Below are positions 12,297 to 13,560 of a DNA stretch of 13,560 nt, in pieces. The position numbers and the translations under genes are program-made. How positions within the stretch are numbered: the stretch's first letter is position 1; every line of letters begins with the position of its first letter. A model generated the notes under the pieces. The model was given only the letters and a program-made list of their open reading frames with translations, made no database searches and was not told the origin of the DNA. Source of the stretch: RGIG3178 sp964533965. GTDB taxonomy: Bacteria; Bacillota; Clostridia; Christensenellales; QAND01. The stretch covers positions 1 to 13,560 of the forward strand of contig CAZHNN010000034.1 of assembly GCA_964533965.1 (NCBI GenBank), given 5' to 3'.

Positions 12297-12325
12297 ATCC
12301 CTGAATTGTTCAGGGATTATTTTTT
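12297..12325 (+). terminator. Rho-independent terminator of the orphan unit
   Basis: ATCCCTGAA pairs perfectly with TTCAGGGAT (9 bp) around TTG, followed by TATTTTTT. It lies upstream of the cysK promoter, about 70 bases past the small ORF, and so must end a transcript that starts in the orphan region. Confidence 0.88.
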
Positions 12326-12351
12326 CTTCTCTTTGGACATGTAAATAGGGG

Positions 12352-12380
12352 TTGACAAAACCCGATCGGAATAATATTAT
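12352..12380 (+). promoter_or_regulatory. Sigma-A promoter of cysK
   Basis: A consensus TTGACA (12352-12357) and TATTAT (12375-12380) are separated by 17 bases. The transcript would start near 12387, giving a short leader of about 25 bases. No T-box or other riboswitch fits in such a leader. Confidence 0.85.
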
Positions 12381-12396
12381 TTCTGTAGGAATAATA
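12368..12396. promoter_or_regulatory. Dyad and direct repeat over the cysK -10 and start, candidate Rrf2/CymR-type operator
   Basis: TATTATTTC (12375-12383) and GGAATAATA (12388-12396) form a dyad that pairs at 8 of 9 positions around TGTA. GGAATAATA also occurs directly at 12368-12376, exactly 20 bases (two helical turns) before its second copy. The element covers the -10 box and transcription start, ideal for repression. The convergent Rrf2 gene is the obvious candidate regulator (inference). Confidence 0.55.
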
Positions 12397-12412
12397 AAGG
12401 AGGTACTCCGTT

Positions 12413-13351
12413 ATGTCTAGCATCTATAAGAATTTAACCGATCTGATCGGTAAAACGCCTTTGCTGGAGCTTACCAACTATGAAAAGAAGCATGGCCTGA
12501 ACGCCACTGTGGTAGGAAAACTCGAATACTTCAATCCCGCCGGAAGCGTAAAGGACCGGATAGCAAAAGCGATGATCGACGACGCCGAACAAAGAGGGCT
12601 GCTGAAACCGGGCTCCGTTATCATTGAACCCACCAGCGGCAACACGGGCATCGGGCTTGCATCGGTGGCCGCGGCAAGGGGATACCGCATCATTCTTACC
12701 ATGCCGGAAACGATGAGCATAGAGCGGCGAAACCTGCTGAAGGCATATGGAGCCGAGCTTGTTCTGACCGAAGGAGCCAAGGGGATGAAGGGCGCTATCG
12801 CCAAGGCGGATGAGATCGCAAAAGAAATTTCCCATTCCTTTATTCCAGGACAATTTGTAAACCCTGCCAATCCAAAGGTTCACAAAGAGACGACCGGGCC
12901 AGAAATCTGGGAGGATACGGACGGTAAGGTCGACGTTTTGGTAGCCGGAATCGGCACCGGCGGTACGATTACCGGTGTGGGAGAATTTTTGAAATCGAAA
13001 AACGCAAACGTGAAAATCGTTGCGGTTGAACCCTTCGATTCCCCTGTTCTTTCTGAAGGCCGGGCCGGTACACACAAGATTCAAGGGATCGGCGCCGGTT
13101 TTGTGCCGGACGTGTTGAATCAGAAAATATACGATGAGATCATCAAAGTAAAAAATGAGGATGCATTCCAAACAGGCAGAGACATTGCCAAGACTGAGGG
13201 TCTCTTAGTGGGCATCTCTTCGGGCGCAGCGCTTTGGGCTGCAACCGAGATTGCGAAAAGGCCGGAGAACGCCGGCAAAACGATCGTGGTCATCCTTCCG
13301 GATACCGGCGAGCGATATCTCTCGACGCCAATGTTTGCCGAACAAGCGTAA
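12413..13351 (+). CDS. cysK: Cysteine synthase (O-acetylserine sulfhydrylase)
   Basis: A 312-residue PLP enzyme of fold type II that joins O-acetylserine and sulfide to make cysteine and acetate in the cytoplasm; it works as a dimer. The PLP lysine is Lys47 in NPAGSVKDR. The substrate loop is PTSGNTG (73-79). The phosphate-binding glycine loop is GTGGT (181-185). The pyridine-nitrogen serine lies in GISSGAA (267-273, Ser270 the likely residue), and PDTGERYLST (296-305) is the typical end motif. The length matches the CysK family. AAAGGAGG precedes the ATG by about nine bases. It is a single-gene unit with its own promoter, a short leader and a shared downstream terminator. No serine acetyltransferase gene (cysE) is seen in the window. 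The dyad at the promoter suggests control by cysteine or sulfur supply. Confidence 0.97.
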   Translation: MSSIYKNLTDLIGKTPLLELTNYEKKHGLNATVVGKLEYFNPAGSVKDRIAKAMIDDAEQRGLLKPGSVIIEPTSGNTGIGLASVAAARGYRIILTMPETMSIERRNLLKAYGAELVLTEGAKGMKGAIAKADEIAKEISHSFIPGQFVNPANPKVHKETTGPEIWEDTDGKVDVLVAGIGTGGTITGVGEFLKSKNANVKIVAVEPFDSPVLSEGRAGTHKIQGIGAGFVPDVLNQKIYDEIIKVKNEDAFQTGRDIAKTEGLLVGISSGAALWAATEIAKRPENAGKTIVVILPDTGERYLSTPMFAEQA

Positions 13352-13364
13352 ACACTAAGAAAAT

Positions 13365-13401
13365 AAAAACCGGGCGGGAAGACATTCCCTGCCCGGTTTT
13401 T
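13365..13401. terminator. Bidirectional rho-independent terminator between cysK and the Rrf2 gene
   Basis: AAAAACCGGGC (13365-13375) pairs perfectly with GCCCGGTTTTT (13391-13401); the inner GGGA/TCCC can extend the stem. A-runs and T-runs on both sides let it work for cysK on the plus strand and for the convergent gene on the minus strand. Confidence 0.92.
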
Positions 13402-13412
13402 TATCGTTGCCA

Positions 13413-13560
13413 TTACAGATAGTACATCAGCGTCTCATTTTTCAAATTCGCCAGATCGGCCATTTGCTGCAACGTCACGTTTTGCAGGTAGTCGATGATA
13501 ATCTCGCTAAGCGGGTTATAAACGTTCTCCTGAATGCAGCTCTCCAGCAATGAGAAAGTT
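13413..13560 (-). CDS. C-terminal end of an Rrf2 family regulator (partial, CymR-like)
   Basis: The minus strand is open from the window edge to a TAA at 13415-13413 and gives 48 residues (first full codon at 13559). They read TFSLLESCIQENVYNPLSE, then IIIDYLQNVTLQQMADLAN, ending NETLMYYL. The helix with tLxxla and the end LMYYL closely match the form of the Rrf2 C-terminus in the cysteine regulator CymR, which ends in YMFYI. Rrf2 proteins are winged-helix dimers; CymR works with CysK as co-regulator in Bacillus. The N-terminal DNA-binding part is outside the window, and whether this member has the three cysteines of the iron-sulfur IscR type cannot be seen; one cysteine is visible. The convergent position next to cysK supports a role in cysteine control. 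Confidence 0.75.
   Translation of the reverse strand, partial: TFSLLESCIQENVYNPLSEIIIDYLQNVTLQQMADLANLKNETLMYYL

Noticed and set aside
12387..12412. Possible T-box or SAM riboswitch before cysK
   Set aside because: The promoter leaves a leader of only about 25 bases, too short for either, and the upstream terminator belongs to the preceding unit.
12434..13171. 245-codon minus-strand frame
   Set aside because: It is the antisense shadow of cysK, with no ribosome binding site and no recognisable product.

Overview
The window looks like chromosomal DNA from an anaerobic, Clostridia-like Bacillota. This rests on mid-range GC in the genes with AT-rich spacers, strong AGGAGG-type ribosome binding sites, sigma-A promoters (TTGACA/TATAAT type), several TTG and GTG starts, compact rho-independent terminators, a PadR and an Rrf2 regulator, and an AraM/EgsA-type glycerol-1-phosphate dehydrogenase. 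No genus can be named from sequence alone. I see no tRNA, rRNA, CRISPR array, transposase or phage gene.

Layout. Positions 1-2000 (minus strand): the first 34 codons of a probable membrane protein, a regulatory spacer with two dyads, a nitroreductase with a clear promoter, and a PadR-family regulator with a dyad at its own transcription start. Positions 2355-4043 (plus): a 562-residue Ntn-hydrolase of the C45 acyltransferase type. Positions 4103-5008 (minus): a thioesterase followed by a CoA-binding protein. The spacer at 5009-5385 holds a short copy of the 3' end of the C45 gene and a long hairpin. Positions 5386-6870 (minus): a secreted GH18 chitinase with an SH3 domain and a Thr/Pro linker. 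Positions 7038-7847 (minus): the first of three EstA-like esterases. Positions 8185-10135 (plus): sn-glycerol-1-phosphate dehydrogenase, then a small membrane protein with a zinc ribbon, each with its own promoter and terminator. Positions 10194-11764 (minus): two more EstA-like esterases in a tight operon. Positions 11945-12325 (plus): an orphan transcription unit with a 57-codon ORF. Positions 12413-13351 (plus): cysteine synthase, convergent with the 3' end of an Rrf2 regulator on the minus strand.

How the parts may work together. Much of the window concerns acyl and ester chemistry or small carbon compounds: three serine esterases, a thioesterase, a CoA-binding protein, a C45 acyl hydrolase or transferase, and glycerol-1-phosphate synthesis. 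No single pathway is proven, and most units have their own promoter. The clearest regulatory pairing is cysK with the convergent Rrf2 gene: the cysK promoter carries a 22-bp dyad over the -10 region. The glycerol-1-phosphate dehydrogenase promoter carries a perfect 14-bp palindrome between -35 and -10, which predicts a dedicated repressor.

The ordinary parts are ordinary. The points most worth checking are the orphan unit at 11945-12325, the palindromic promoter at 8054-8083, the C45 scar at 5122-5157 and the cysK operator.
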